Part shown: positions 45,112 to 58,934 of the stretch, piece by piece
Layout of the letters: the number at the start of each line of letters is the position of its first letter
Numbering within the stretch: position 1 is the first letter of the stretch
Made by a program: the position numbers and the translations under genes
Assembly: GCA_009739215.1 (NCBI GenBank)
Contig: VSJF01000004.1
Span: 310,001 to 374,000 of the forward strand
Length of the DNA: 64,000 nucleotides
Direction: 5' to 3'
DNA from: Floccularia luteovirens
Lineage: Eukaryota; Basidiomycota; Agaricomycetes; Agaricales; Squamanitaceae
The notes under the pieces: model-generated
Told to the model about the DNA's origin: nothing
Database searches by the model: none
What the model saw: only the letters and a program-made list of their open reading frames with translations

Positions 45112-45744
45112 CCTAGCAATCGTGTGCATACTGTATATGGCTATTTCTAATATCGCTTGACCATTTTTCACAATTAAGACTATTTGATGGGACACTCTAT
45201 TCAATTTTACAGGAACATTCATTATTTCCTTGACCCCGTACGCATTCAACGTCATTCCGAAGTACTCGCACACTTATACAAAACAAGGTATAAGCTTGTA
45301 AGTAGCGGTCGGGTAACTTCTGAAACATAACCATGTGCACAAAGCATTACGTACTGTAGATTTATATAGGAGGATTTTCGGAGAGACAAATTGGTAAGAG
45401 CAATCTCACACTGGAAGGTACTCACGCTCACACCTGAGTATTAGTTGCCATGCTCCAAACCCTCTCCTCGGGTCGCTAGAAATTTCAGTTGTAGACAAGA
45501 TCCCATTGCTGCTCCGAAAGCCTGGGACGCCACAATTTCTTGGTATCGCCCACCCTGTGAATATGATTTAGTGAGCTCCACCATTTTGGTACGAACATCC
45601 CTGCCAGGTGACCTAACGCCTGACTTTTTGTTTTATTCTTGTCTGTGTATCTTTGTTTCGTTTGGGCCTTGACAATTCGTAGTCATATATATTGGTGCAT
45701 AAGTTACGCTCGCTGATTTTCTAAATCCTTGAAGGTGAATAATC
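45112..45744. other. Intergenic region, left arm of tandem duplication
   Basis: RRP7 3' sequence, then from about 45620 sequence resembling 47210-47340, the promoter of the second tandem gene. No coding sequence recognised. Confidence 0.5.
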
Positions 45745-47051
45745 ATGGTGCTATCATCTTTCCCCGTTGATCCTGCTGTTGCATTCTCCAATTATTCTTT
45801 GGGTATACCTACTGCTAATACACATACGCGTCTCTCCTGATAGTATTTATAGTTGCGTCGCTGGTCGTGCTGTTCTGGGAATATTTCATCACTTTTCAAG
45901 ACGAACACCGGTATATATGGAAGTGCGATATCTTTCTTATTAGCTTACTGTTACGCACTAACGATGGCCTTTACAGGAAACCTATAAATGCCGTAAAATG
46001 CATGTATTTATTTTCCAGATACTTCTCTATCATATTACACTTGTAAGTCTTCGGTTGTGCACCATAAACGAGCCAAGTCAATAACACCTTCTAGGTGTAA
46101 CTTCTTTATCATGGCGCACCCTATGGCTCGTGTTCCAATAACATCGGATTTTTGTCGAAAGTGGTTCATCGTTCATCTCACATCCTTATACCTCTTCTCG
46201 GCATGTTTCGATATCGTTCTGATGTTGAGAGGTGCACCACTATTATTCTTATGCCGCCACTACTCCGGGCTGAAAATTACACCTGACTCCGTAGTTTACG
46301 CCCTTTACAGACGCGATCTCAAGGTTGGTGTGCTTTTAGCAACTCTGTTTGTCATACAAGGAAGTGGAGTTTTCTTGTGTGGATATATGACAATACGTCG
46401 TGATTCTTTCGATAATACCTGCGATATTTCGGGAACTCCTTACGAATCGGTAATATTGGGGTATGTTGCACTCAATTTCTTCTTCTCTTTATAAATACCT
46501 TAATGCTTTCACAGTGCTACTTCAACTGTTACACAGGCCACCATATGGGGCATGACAATTGCGAAACGCGGCTTAGCGTACGAGCGGGCGCCTGTAGTAC
46601 GTGTTATCCGGCGTGATGGTCACTGGTCGTTCGCTATTGTACTAGGTGAAATTGTTTTGCTACACTTCTTAAACATATCTTCTAACGAGCACCACCCAAA
46701 GCAATGGTATTGGTGAATCTGCCATATGCTTATCTGAATGATATCGCACGAATAAGTCTAGTATTTCTGTATGTCTTCTTACTGCTAATTCGCCTGTTTA
46801 CTCACGATCTACACAGCTGGCCACAATGTTTCTATTCTATTTCGGTGAGTTCATTTTGTGCGTTGCGTTGAGTAAAACATAAATTCTGATCCTATACTCC
46901 TTAGGCATGCAGAGTTGTTCTTAATATGCAAAGTATCAAAGTGGCTAATGAACCACAACCACCTGCAATGGACTTGTCCGATGTTCAATTAACCTCATGT
47001 ATCGCTATGTCCACGCTTAACCAAGTTGAAGATCGTACTCCAGATTCATGA
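45745..47051 (+). CDS. DUF6533-type seven-helix membrane protein, tandem copy 1
   Basis: Nine exons: 45745-45802, 45844-45922, 45977-46042, 46095-46231, 46295-46460, 46515-46645, 46702-46768, 46817-46844, 46905-47051 (879 nt, 292 residues). The DUF6533-like N-terminal block is FIVASLVVLFWEYFITFQDE, then HRYIWKKPINAVKCMYLFSR. Helices follow: WFIVHLTSLYLFSACFDIVL, VYALYRRDLKVGVLLATLF, then VTQATIWGMTIAKRG and SISACRVVLNMQS. The extracellular segment DNTCDISGTPYESV holds a cysteine. The C-terminal tail is short and acidic. All phases agree. Function unknown; such proteins are expanded in mushroom-forming fungi and are suspected sensors, which is inference. Confidence 0.8.
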
Positions 47052-47340
47052 AGTTTTTAATTGATGTATTTCAAATCGGAAATCAATATCTAATTCAAAT
47101 AATAGCACCCGTGTTTTTGTGTTCAGTGCCTCTTAATCACCTAAGTCTGTCATGCAGGTCTCATCTGGCAACTGAATCTGGAAGACATGTGATGGTAATG
47201 TCCCACCAAATATTCGACACAATTGTAGGATGTCTCTATGTATCTCTGTTTCATCTGGGCTTGGCATCTCGTATGCATATATATTAGTGCACAACTCAAG
47301 GGTATCCACCACTTTCCTAAATCCTTGCAAGTGAATAGTC

Positions 47341-48659
47341 ATGGTGCTGTCATCTTTCCCCCTTGATCCTGCTGTTGCATTCTCAAATTATTCTATGGGT
47401 ATGCTCACTGCTCAGTGCTAATAAGCTATATACACGTATTTCTCAACAGTATTTATAGTTGCGGCGCTGGTTGTGCTGCTCTGGGAATATTTCATCACTT
47501 TTCAAGACGAATGCCGGTATATATGGAAGTATGATACCTTTCTTATCGGCTTACGGTAGTGTACTAACCAAGTATTTTTTACAGGAAACCTATGAACACT
47601 GTGAAATGCATTTATTTATATTCCAGATACTCCGCCATTATACTGCAGTTGTAGGTCTTCACTTGTGCACCATAAACCTACGACCAAGCAGAAACCCTTC
47701 TAGGTGTAATTTCATTATCATGTCACATCCTTCAGCTCGTGTTCCAATAAGATCGGATCTTTGTCGAAAGTGGTTTACCATTCACTCCGTATTCTTATAC
47801 CTCTTCTCGGCATGTTTTGATATTGTCCTGATGTTGAGAGGTGCGCCACTATTATCGTTATTATGCCGTCGCATCCCCGTTTGAAATTAAATCATGCCTG
47901 ACTTTGCAGTGTACGCCCTTTACAAACGCCAGCTTAAAGTTGGTGTGTTCCTAGTGGCTTTATTTATCTCACAAGGAGTCGGAGTGTTCATATGTGTATA
48001 TATGACACTGCATCGTGATTCTTTTGATAATAACTGCGACATTTCTGGGACTCCTTTCGAGTCGGTATTGTTGGGGTATGTTGCACTTAATCTTCTTTAC
48101 CCTTTTTAAATATGTATGTATCTTCACAGTGCTTCTACAGTTGTTACGCAGGCAATCATATGGAGCATGACAATTGCGAAACGCGGCTTACCGTATGAGC
48201 GGGTGCCTGTCATACGTGTTGTACGGCGTGATGGCCACTGGTCGTTTGCTATTGTACTAGGTGAATTTTGCCACACCCTTCAAAAGTCTTCCAGAATAAC
48301 ACCATTTTCAAGCAATGATATTGATGAACATCCCATACGCTTGTGTGAAAGATCTCACACGAACAAGTCTTGTGATTTTGTATGTCTCCCTGCTACTCCA
48401 ATTCACCTGATTGTTCATGCTCCATACAGCTGGCCGGAATGTTTCTATTCAATTTCGGTAGGTCCCATCTGTGGGGTGTGTGAAACCTGAATTCTGATCA
48501 TATACTCCTTAGGCGTGCAGAGTTGTTCTCAATATGCAAAGTATAAAATCAGCCAGTGAATCACAATCTCCCACAATCGACTTGAATAGTGTTCAGTTTA
48601 CTTCAAATATCAGTTTGTCTACGCTTAACCAAGTTGAGGATTGTAACATAGGTTCATGA
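47341..48659 (+). CDS. DUF6533-type seven-helix membrane protein, tandem copy 2
   Basis: Nine exons: 47341-47398, 47450-47528, 47585-47650, 47704-47840, 47910-48075, 48130-48260, 48313-48379, 48430-48457, 48513-48659 (879 nt, 292 residues). Every exon has exactly the same length as in copy 1, and the proteins match at most positions (FIVAALVVLLWEYFITFQDE versus FIVASLVVLFWEYFITFQDE). Substitutions are mostly conservative and no stop or frameshift is present, so both copies are probably under selection. Introns and upstream about 120 bp are also recognisably shared, so the duplicated unit is about 1.55 kb and includes the promoter. Confidence 0.8.
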
Positions 48660-49252
48660 AGTTTTTATTTGATGTATTTAAAGTGGAAGAAGATATTTAA
48701 TTCAAATAATAGCTTCCCTGTTCATTGTATCCGAAACATCCACTTGACAACTAAATCTAGTGTTAATGAAATGTCGTGCCGAACGTTCAAAACAATTGGA
48801 AGAGAATATTCTACGTAACAATGAAAACGGAATGGCTCGAAAGTCCACGGCTATTATATTCCAGGGTCATGGAGGAGCAGGGCAGGCTCAAGAACAAAAA
48901 AAAAAATTGAGAATTATCCGACAATATCTTCACAACCAGGGCAGATTCAATGCCAACCAGGGAAAGGTCTATCATAGAGGTCTGAAACGGTTTGAGAATA
49001 CTAACGCCGAGTAGTAGTCCAACGGGTGAAATAGTGACGTTTCCATCTTAATCCTGTAGGTTCAGCGTTAAGAAAGGAAACTCAGGGAATCAAGCTGCTT
49101 TTATACGGTGGTTCCATTGTTTGTTTTGTAGGGCTGGAGTAATGAAATGAGAAAGTTGAAACTGGTAACCGAGAACAACCCAATCAGTATAATTAGGGAG
49201 CAAATGTTTATACATTAATAAATTGTGTACAATTACACCCGCTCTGTGTTCA
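48660..49252. other. Intergenic region with a small basic frame
   Basis: The first about 60 bp resemble the sequence after tandem copy 1. A plus-strand frame 48760-49014 (84 codons, Lys/Gln/Asn-rich with an A-tract) has no recognised motif and is probably not a gene. The rest is WBP2-like gene 3' sequence. Confidence 0.45.
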
Positions 49253-49931
49253 TTAAGCATGGTATCCAGGGGGATTATCAACAGGTATTCCTCCGACCAT
49301 AGAAACCGTGGTTGACTCCTCTGGCAAAGAATAAGTTGCTGGAAACATAATGAGATGTAGCCCAAAAATAATTTGTATAGAATGAACGTACGCAATCCTT
49401 CTTCCTCTTCTGCTACCTGGCGTTTCATATATATAGCTCTCTCACGTGTCTTTTCTAACAAGCTTACAAACTCGAACATAGCACGGTCTTTGAACCGTAC
49501 TTCAACTATGGTGCCATCCGTGAGACCGCCATCCGGGGAAGGTTTGACCTCAAATGTGAGATAGTTTGCTCCAAAGGTCGGTTGTTGGAATCTTGTCGAT
49601 AAAACTGAAGGAAGGGGTACAGAGAGCGAGTCAAACATAGAATTGGGTTGGGTCGTAAAGATGAGCTGAGAATAGAATCCAGTATAAGAGATGATATTAA
49701 GTACTTGGTAGATTTAACGATGCATACCCTTTGATCTGTCAGCCAAGCTTTACCCAAAGCTCTGAATTTCTTGACACTACCAGACCCACCAGCAGCACTG
49801 TTTCTGGATGGGGGAGCATTAGGGATAACAAGTGATACTTCTACACCTGAATCTATCGTTGTAATCGTCATCTCGTTAGGAAGTGGGACTGGAGAGCGAT
49901 TTGGGTTCAGCATAGTCCAGTTGAGAGCCAT
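49253..49931 (-). CDS. WBP2-like GRAM-domain protein
   Basis: Small GRAM-domain protein of the WW-domain-binding-protein-2 type. Three exons (minus): 49931-49728, 49665-49392, 49320-49253 (546 nt, 181 residues). The GRAM fold is recognisable: MALNWTMLNPNRSPVPLPNE at the start, GKAWLTDQR, SLSVPLPSVLSTRFQQPTFG, ANYLTFEVKPSPDGGLTDG and EVRFKDRAMFEFVSLLEKTR. The tail is short (VGGIPVDNPPGYHA), without the PPxY repeats of animal WBP2 apart from a weak PPGY. Start is the internal ATG that begins the conserved sequence. Likely a membrane- or transcription-linked adaptor; the role in fungi is not established here. Confidence 0.88.
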
Positions 49932-50111
49932 GATGAAGAACGGGGTTGATGGTGGAATGAAGGAAACAGTTGGACACTGCCTTGCGCAATGCTTAAGCCA
50001 ATACAATCATACTTTATACTAGCGATCGACTCGGGGGAACGGCCATATATGTCCTGTGCTTCCGGTGCCACGTCCGTTATTAATGTCCATCATCTCTCCT
50101 CATGCTATGCT

Positions 50112-50194
50112 GGCTACCTAGCGCAATGGTAGCGCGTTTGGCTTCGATGGCTTAACGGCACCAAAAGGTTGCAGGTTCGAGTCCTGCGGTGGTC
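50112..50194 (+). tRNA. tRNA-Arg (UCG), with 12-nt intron
   Basis: Cloverleaf read directly: acceptor GGCTACC with GGTGGTC, D arm GCGC/GCGC around AATGGTA, anticodon stem TTTGG with CCAAA, T arm GCAGG-TTCGAGT-CCTGC. The anticodon loop has a 12-nt insertion (TGGCTTAACGGC) after position 37, the usual tRNA intron site, leaving anticodon TCG. A T-run follows. An identical copy lies at 52896-52978 on the other strand. Confidence 0.85.
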
Positions 50195-50195
50195 A

Positions 50196-50202
50196 TTTTT
50201 TT
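50196..50202 (+). terminator. RNA polymerase III terminator (T7)
   Basis: Seven T residues begin two bases after the tRNA 3' end, the standard Pol III stop signal. Confidence 0.8.
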
Positions 50203-50353
50203 GGTTACTTTTCTTTTGGTTCCAGTTCTTGAGGTAGAAGTACATGCATGGAACGGGAATGCCTACGGTTGTGGTTTATGTTTTATAATATGCGCATAAT
50301 ACAACATAGAATGGCTACAATAATGATACAGTATGCAAAAATGCCGTCTAGAC

Positions 50354-52762
<2,409 letters not shown>

Positions 52763-52887
52763 GAAGGAGAAGACAAGCGAGAGGTGAACGAACTCTGCCC
52801 GGTTACAACCACAACGCGTCTATAATAACGTACACGTGATATCGCAGCATGTGGTGTACATGACTAAGCTCAACATTTAAAAAGAAT

Positions 52888-52894
52888 AAAAAAA
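52888..52894 (-). terminator. RNA polymerase III terminator (T7 on minus strand)
   Basis: Seven A on the plus strand, read as seven T just after the minus-strand tRNA, mirroring the signal at the other copy. Confidence 0.8.
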
Positions 52895-52895
52895 T

Positions 52896-52978
52896 GACCA
52901 CCGCAGGACTCGAACCTGCAACCTTTTGGTGCCGTTAAGCCATCGAAGCCAAACGCGCTACCATTGCGCTAGGTAGCC
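52896..52978 (-). tRNA. tRNA-Arg (UCG), with 12-nt intron, second copy
   Basis: Exact reverse complement of 50112-50194 over all 83 bases including the 12-nt intron. It sits in the divergent space between Cdc7 and the ubiquitin protease. Flanking DNA differs apart from the T-run. Confidence 0.85.
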
Positions 52979-53123
52979 TTTGTTAAAATATGTGAAATGT
53001 AAAGCACAATTAGTAATGAAATACTTATGACATGTACATTTCCATCTGTCTTCGTGGTTCTCCCATGTTCCTCTCTGAGGCTGCCGCACGACCGTTTGAC
53101 GGACACCCCCTCTCGGACCACAT

Positions 53124-55714
53124 ATGCACCTTATAGACGAGCTTCCAGTGTGGTGCATAGACTTACTTACCCACGACTTATTCATACAAATTGCACCTTT
53201 CGTTATTCTTATTCTCCTTCCAACTCTAGCTTTCTTGGTTGTCTCTCGAGCAAGAAGCACATCGCTCCTATATTCCCTTGCTATGGGCCTAGACAGTCTG
53301 GGTATTTCAATACCTTGGGTATGGTCGCAGAACTCCGCTCAGAATGGCCCAGTAAGGTCTTCCACAAGTGAGAGGAAAAAGCCTAGGAAGCATATCCGGA
53401 CCAGAGCCGAGCAGGTATCTCTGAATGGAACTTCGAAACATGGTTAGTAATTATTCATAACATTCGTAACTATGACACGCTCAATTCACTTGCATCTCAG
53501 ATACCGAAGACGTTGACTGTGACGATGGTTACTATCCTGGACTGGTCAACATTTCCGGTACTTATTGCTTCATGAACTCCACCCTCCAGGTACGTCAGCT
53601 CCATTCCCTCTGTATCTTGTTCCTGAACAGCATCCATAGGCCCTTGCCTCTTTGTCCTATCTTCAGCCACACATTGACGCGATCCATGCAAAAGCCGAAG
53701 CACTGGATGTACCTACTCCGGTCATTGACGCGCTGCAAGATCTATTTCATAGTAAGTTTTTCGTTCGGGATCTTTGTTCGTACGTTCAACGTAGCTCCAA
53801 GGGTTGAATACCCCACAACCGACATATCATTCAATTCGTCCTCTTGACATCATTGAAGTTTTAAGTCGCCAAACGGAGGGGCGGACTAATTCCCTCTTCT
53901 ACTCACGTGAGCATCAAGACGCCCAGGAACTATTCCAGCTGTTATCAGAATGCTTGAAGAATGAGATTGCTGCTGTAGATAAGGAAGGATGTAGAGACAG
54001 AGGTTTGGGTGGACTGTCTATGTCTCCTGAAATATCGAAAGACATCAGCAAGAGTGTGTTCGATGGGTTAACAGCTAACAGGAGGAGCTGCATAGTTTGC
54101 GAATATACAGAAGCGGTGATGCACTTCTCCCTAGATAATTGGCAACTGGCGTTGCCCCGACTGGCGGTGAGAATATACTCAAAAGCGTACGTTTATGCTT
54201 TATTGATATTTTCCACAGGCCAGCTGTCGTTTGGAAGATTGCTTAGCGGACTATACGAGGCTCGAAATTCTAAAGGACTGTATATGCCGGAGATGCTCGA
54301 TCCTCGCCACCCATCGCCGATTACAGCAAGAACTCCAAATTCTAGAAGAGAGTACGAAGCCAGAAGCAAAACCGTCATCATCGAAAAAACGCCGACTAAA
54401 GGAAGTGCGACGGATGGAAGCACGGGTGAGAGCAGCCGTGGAGGAAGGCAGGATCGAGGATGATTTGAAAGACATTCGTATGGAGAAAGTCTTCAGTCCT
54501 GCGTCTACAAAGCAGGCTATGATAGCTCGAGTGAGTCAAATTGATGTGATTACGGGTCAATTTCTTATATATTGGTGAATCAGCCGCCTCCTATTCTTGC
54601 ACTTCATATTAACCGCTCGATGCATTACGGGCAATATGCTGCAAAGAACACAGTCAGGTTAATCTTTCCCGAAGTGCTCGATCTGACGCCGTATACCACA
54701 TCTGGTAGTCTTTCCATTACTCCAACCTCTGCTATCTCTACCCCCCTCCCTGCCCTTCCCCGGTCAACTACACCCACGCCTGCTACATACGGTCAACCAA
54801 GGATAATCTATAGACTATCTGCAGTTGTGTGCCACTTCGGGCAACACTCATTTGGCCATTACATCTGCTATCGACGCAAACCGAAATCGATACAGGTGGG
54901 AGCTGATAAGCGTTGGTCACCTCCAAAGCTTGTCGACCCACTAGTCCCCGAAGAGGACTTGTCGGAATCTGTCGGCCCTAGATATGTCTGGGAAGACGAC
55001 GCGCATTATAAACCGGGCAAAGGATGGCTGCGAATCAGTGACGACTCTGTTAGAGAGTGTGGAATTGAAACTGTCCTGCAAGAAGGTAGCGGGGCGTTCA
55101 TGCTGTACTACGAGAGGGCAGTTCAAGACAGACCGAGTATATACGCACTAGCAAATGGAAGTCCCCGAAGTTCAGAAGAAACTTTAAAACCGGAAATGAA
55201 GATGGTGGATCTGAATGGAAGTGTTGGGTCATTGGTTAGTGAGGTTGGTGTTGGAATACTGCAGGAAAAACAGAAGGTCGAAATCGATAGGAAGAATGCT
55301 ATAGGCCTTGGTGCAGGCCTTTCGCAGTCCCAAACGCTAGGACCGAGAATTGTCAGAAGTGTCGCTACTGGGAGACGAAGCGTCAGTGCCACGCCATCCC
55401 AGCGAGATTCTAGCGTTGCTTCGACGTCATCGTCATCGGAAGTACATGATCATCCAGAGTCGAAATCTCAAAAACTAAATCAAGTAAATGGGAATGCTAA
55501 ACATGAGCCCGAACGACCAGTACCTCAATCGATGACTATGTCTGCGCCTTCTCTGTTGCCATCGAAACCATCATTTTCAGCCAATTCAGCTACACCTGCA
55601 CCTAAATCTTTCCAAACTCATCACTTCAGTGTAAAACAACCCTCACGTATACACTCACCTCAACCTCATCACTCCCCTGCTGGACAATCATCTGTTGTTG
55701 ATCTCAAAGCATGA
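53124..55714 (+). CDS. Membrane-anchored ubiquitin carboxyl-terminal hydrolase (USP family)
   Basis: Cysteine protease removing ubiquitin from proteins. Six exons: 53124-53442, 53501-53589, 53640-53751, 53802-54166, 54219-54530, 54584-55714 (2328 nt, 775 residues). One transmembrane helix at residues about 21-40 (IQIAPFVILILLPTLAFLVV) suggests anchoring at the ER or outer mitochondrial membrane, like yeast Ubp1 or animal USP30. Cys box: GLVNISGTYCFMNSTLQ, catalytic C129. REHQDAQELFQLL is the next conserved block. Paired CxxC motifs (CIVC near residue 280, then CICRRC) form the zinc ribbon. His box: HFGQHSFGHYICYRR with H491, then a window DDSVRECGIETV and AFMLYYER. A charged helical insert separates the halves. 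The final 180 residues are disordered. Confidence 0.93.
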
Positions 55715-56379
55715 TGTTTGGCAAATGGATATCCCAGGACGACGCCAAAAAAGTACACCTCCTTTCAGTGGATTATCACCACTTGCATGGACCAGGATGC
55801 AGCTCTCGCTCCTAGTCAACATAAGTTTTATTTCCTGGCATTTTGTCAACAACCATCTTTATCAAGGAATGCCCTGTCTTGATTTATACCGCCCGGTCGA
55901 CTTATGATCACACTATATCTATTTCCGTCTGGATAGACCTTGATTGCTTTAGTTCAATAACATATCAACCTTCTAATAACACCGCAATCCACATCTCAGT
56001 CTTGAGACCAATAACATACACAGCTGTACCAATATATAGATAAATTTGACTACGAAACTCGTTTTCACCCTCTTCCATCTTATGGTCGTTCCAGATATCT
56101 AAAGGGAATGAGAATAACCAAAAGAATAACTTGTTCCAAGCAGAAGTTCCCGATCTCGAGATGGTCCGAGATGATTGTACAAGCGAAGTTTCACCAATTC
56201 GCTTGTATGGATGGTCTTGACGTAATATGGAAGAGAGAGAAAGTACATTCGAAATCACCAGTATATTCTGCGTTCGATTGTCCGACGGCTGGGTTCGAGT
56301 TTAGGATGATATGAAACCACACGTTTTACACGGGTAACGGTTGGGTACCTGTAGACAAGGGGGGGGGAAAGCGTAAAAA
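55715..56379. other. Convergent 3' region
   Basis: Between the protease and the small minus-strand gene. No recognisable gene; a G-run lies at about 56361-56368. Confidence 0.5.
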
Positions 56380-56690
56380 TCACAATGGAAAATTCTGGAT
56401 AGGGACAATGTAAATGTACCATGCATTGTACACCTCTCCATCGAGTTGTACTTCTACTATTTGACGACCCTGGAAGAATATCAATAAGATGCGGAGCTTG
56501 TGGGAGAATACGTATGGGACTTACAGCGTAGTCGAAGTGGGAGCCAATGACGAGGCCTTCCTGTCTGCCTTTCAGGCCATGACGGACAGCGACGATATCA
56601 CCTGGCTATGTGGATAGCAACCCATGACTAAAAGCTCTTGACTTCATACTTGAGAATGTTACTTACAACGATGTATTCTTCTGAAGTCAT
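56380..56690 (-). CDS. Small protein with SH3/KOW-like strands
   Basis: Three exons (minus): 56690-56667, 56605-56525, 56469-56380 (195 nt, 64 residues). All joins are GT-AG and in phase. The sequence begins MTSEEYIVVPGDIVAVRHG, continues with KGRQEGLVIGSHFDYAG and ends with RQIVEVQLDGEVYNAWY. The alternation of strands and glycine turns recalls a small SH3-like barrel (KOW/Tudor type), but this is inferred from pattern only. The 24-nt first exon and clean splicing support a real gene. The C-terminus might be extended by a further intron that I could not confirm. Confidence 0.6.
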
Positions 56691-57413
56691 GGTTGTGAAG
56701 GGGTTGTTAGAGGATGTGGTTTGGTTAAGATGAGATGAGGATGAGAGGAGCGGTGATAGAACTGAAATAAGTTGATGAGACGGGTAATGGGACAGATAGG
56801 AGATAGAGAAAGGAAAGCTTGGGAAAGAGGAGCTTTTATAGGCTGGGTGATTAGATGAGACGTTCACAAGACGTGAGGCTGCCTCGATTTCGGGACTCAA
56901 GAAGCCACGAGGCGTATGACCTCCGACCCTGCACGTTTTGTGTCCAATTGCCTTCTTCCTGCCTTTTGTTCCTGCATTTCATGTATTTTACCTACCTTTT
57001 TTTCTTCTTCAATTGTTGTATTGTCGCTTGACGGGGTATATGTCTATTGGTTGCTACGATCTGACTGAAATTTTATTTCAATTTTTAAATAAATAAAATT
57101 GCTCTGGTTATTTACATCCTCATGTGAGCCTCGAGGACATGTCACTTCTTGAAAAAAAAAAGGGTGTCATCGCTGGCACCCGGTGATCATCAAACTCATT
57201 GTACTGGCACGCATCTAGGCTGTGCGCCTTGATGAGAATTATGTGGTGCAGGAAAAGAAGACATGATGAATAAAACATGCTTCACAATCACCCGCACCCT
57301 CACGCGATTTAATAAATACACTTGTTAACATCAATACACTGGTTCATGATTACATCTGAAGATCTGAATAGTTAAGCACAGCCTAATACACATGCTCGCC
57401 TTATTGTCATCCC
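56691..57413. other. Intergenic region
   Basis: Promoter of the small gene at the left (pyrimidine tracts on the minus strand) and 3' sequence of the DNAJC28-like gene at the right. Nothing else recognised. Confidence 0.5.
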
Positions 57414-58934
57414 TCATGCTTTCCACCTGCTCATAATCTTATCAAACCATCTATTAAGCAAATCCCCAAATCCCCAAGCCACCGACCCGCTGTTTTGTAC
57501 TTCAGTCCCTGTGTTGCTCGCACGACCTCCGATAGCCGCCCGCTGGACAGGAGTACCTTCTACTCTACCGAGCAAGCCCGGATCTTTCAATCTTTCCTGT
57601 AAAGCTCGCAAGATTTCTTCTGCGCATCCTTCATACAGCCTTTCAACCTCAATATCTCGTACATAATACGCACGGCGCACTGCGTAGGGTGCAAGTCCGT
57701 TGTACTTGCGTACAAGAGAATTAACTTCTTCAATAGCAACGTCATGATATGATTGTTCTCGTTTTAGCCATTCAGGGTCGCGCAATCGCCGTATGTCATT
57801 CAAACTTATCGAACGCAAGAGCTCTGGAGGATTTGACGTCGTTAATATCCGGATGGCCCGTCTGATCCAGGATTGTCGGAGTATTTCTCGAAAAGAATTA
57901 AGGGCGCTATCAAGTTCTATATGCCATTAGCTTTGCAAGTTCATATTAGACCTTTTAAGATTTTGTGTACCTGCTTGAACCTCAACCCATGGAGGAGCCG
58001 CTCCGTTCCGTTGCACTATACGGTTCATTAAAAACTCCTCCCGAGCGATGAAGGGATTGCGTTCCTCAGTTGTTCGCTCCAACGGTTGGCCTCTACCTTT
58101 CACTGATTTGAACAGTCCTGCCATTCGTGCTTTCTGCAAGGCTAGATCAGCATGTTTAATTCGCGTGGGACAGTTATTAATCCTAATAGTACCTCAATCT
58201 TATCTTCAACCAAACTATTCCATCCCTTTACACTCACAGGGTTTGCTCTCCCGATATTATTTACTCTAGGATTTCTGATCCCGAGACGATAGTCCAAGGT
58301 CGATTCGCGAGCTTGTGTTAGCCTTCCTGCTTGAATTATTTTCTTCTGAGCTTCTTTTTCCTTCCTTAGGGTGCGCTCGTCAAGAGGGGTGGTGCGTGGG
58401 ACACGCGAGGGTAGCGATGGAGGAAGACGGGCTAATTTAACAGATGAGACGTCGTGCGAAGGTGCTTTGAATTCTGTGTGCCATGGACGATGTGATTCGT
58501 CAGAAGAGAGTAACGGTTCATTTGCCCATGAGCCTGAAGCAGGTTTATATGGCACACTTGCGCCAGATATGACTGTATTATTTAGAGGCGAAAAGACTTT
58601 GGGAGGGTGTTGCTTCAGTTTCTGTTCTGCAGAGATGATAGCTCCACTTCGTAAAGGTTTATACTTGTCCACTAGCATGCGAAGCACTGCATCCTGGACA
58701 CTCTCATCTCCTGTCCAATTTTCATGTTGCCGTTCGACTAGTTCAACGCGAGATCTTGTTCGTTCCGGCTTTTCAGCTGCCTCAGCTTCCTCGCGAGTGG
58801 CATCTGCAAATAGTTTATCACTGGTATTGTTTGACGCATTCCTAATCCTGAAGGTTTTTTCGAGATGCGATTACATAACTGATGAATGGACGTTGAGGGT
58901 ATGACAACCGCGTAACGGAGTGGTTGATTGGCAT
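57414..58934 (-). CDS. DNAJC28: DNAJC28-like protein (DUF1992 domain)
   Basis: Member of the DnaJ-homologue-C28 group, defined by the conserved DUF1992 domain; the J domain is absent here. Four exons (minus): 58934-58909, 58847-58193, 58133-57971, 57916-57414 (1347 nt, 448 residues). The domain is split by introns: VEDKIEKARMAGLFKSVKG, RGQPLERTTEERNPFIAREE, FLMNRIVQRNGAAPPWVEVQ, then helices ELDSALNSFREILRQSWIRR. The C-terminal part (DVAIEEVNSLVRKYNGLAPY, VERLYEGCAEEILRALQERL) is also typical. The N-terminal 200 residues are charged and poorly conserved. The first exon is the least certain: it is the only in-phase ATG exon found, eight codons long. Family members are often mitochondrial or Golgi proteins; no clear presequence is visible. 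Confidence 0.82.

Noticed and set aside
48760..49014. 84-codon basic frame after the tandem membrane-protein genes
   Set aside because: Low complexity with an A-tract and no recognised domain or intron; too little to call a gene.
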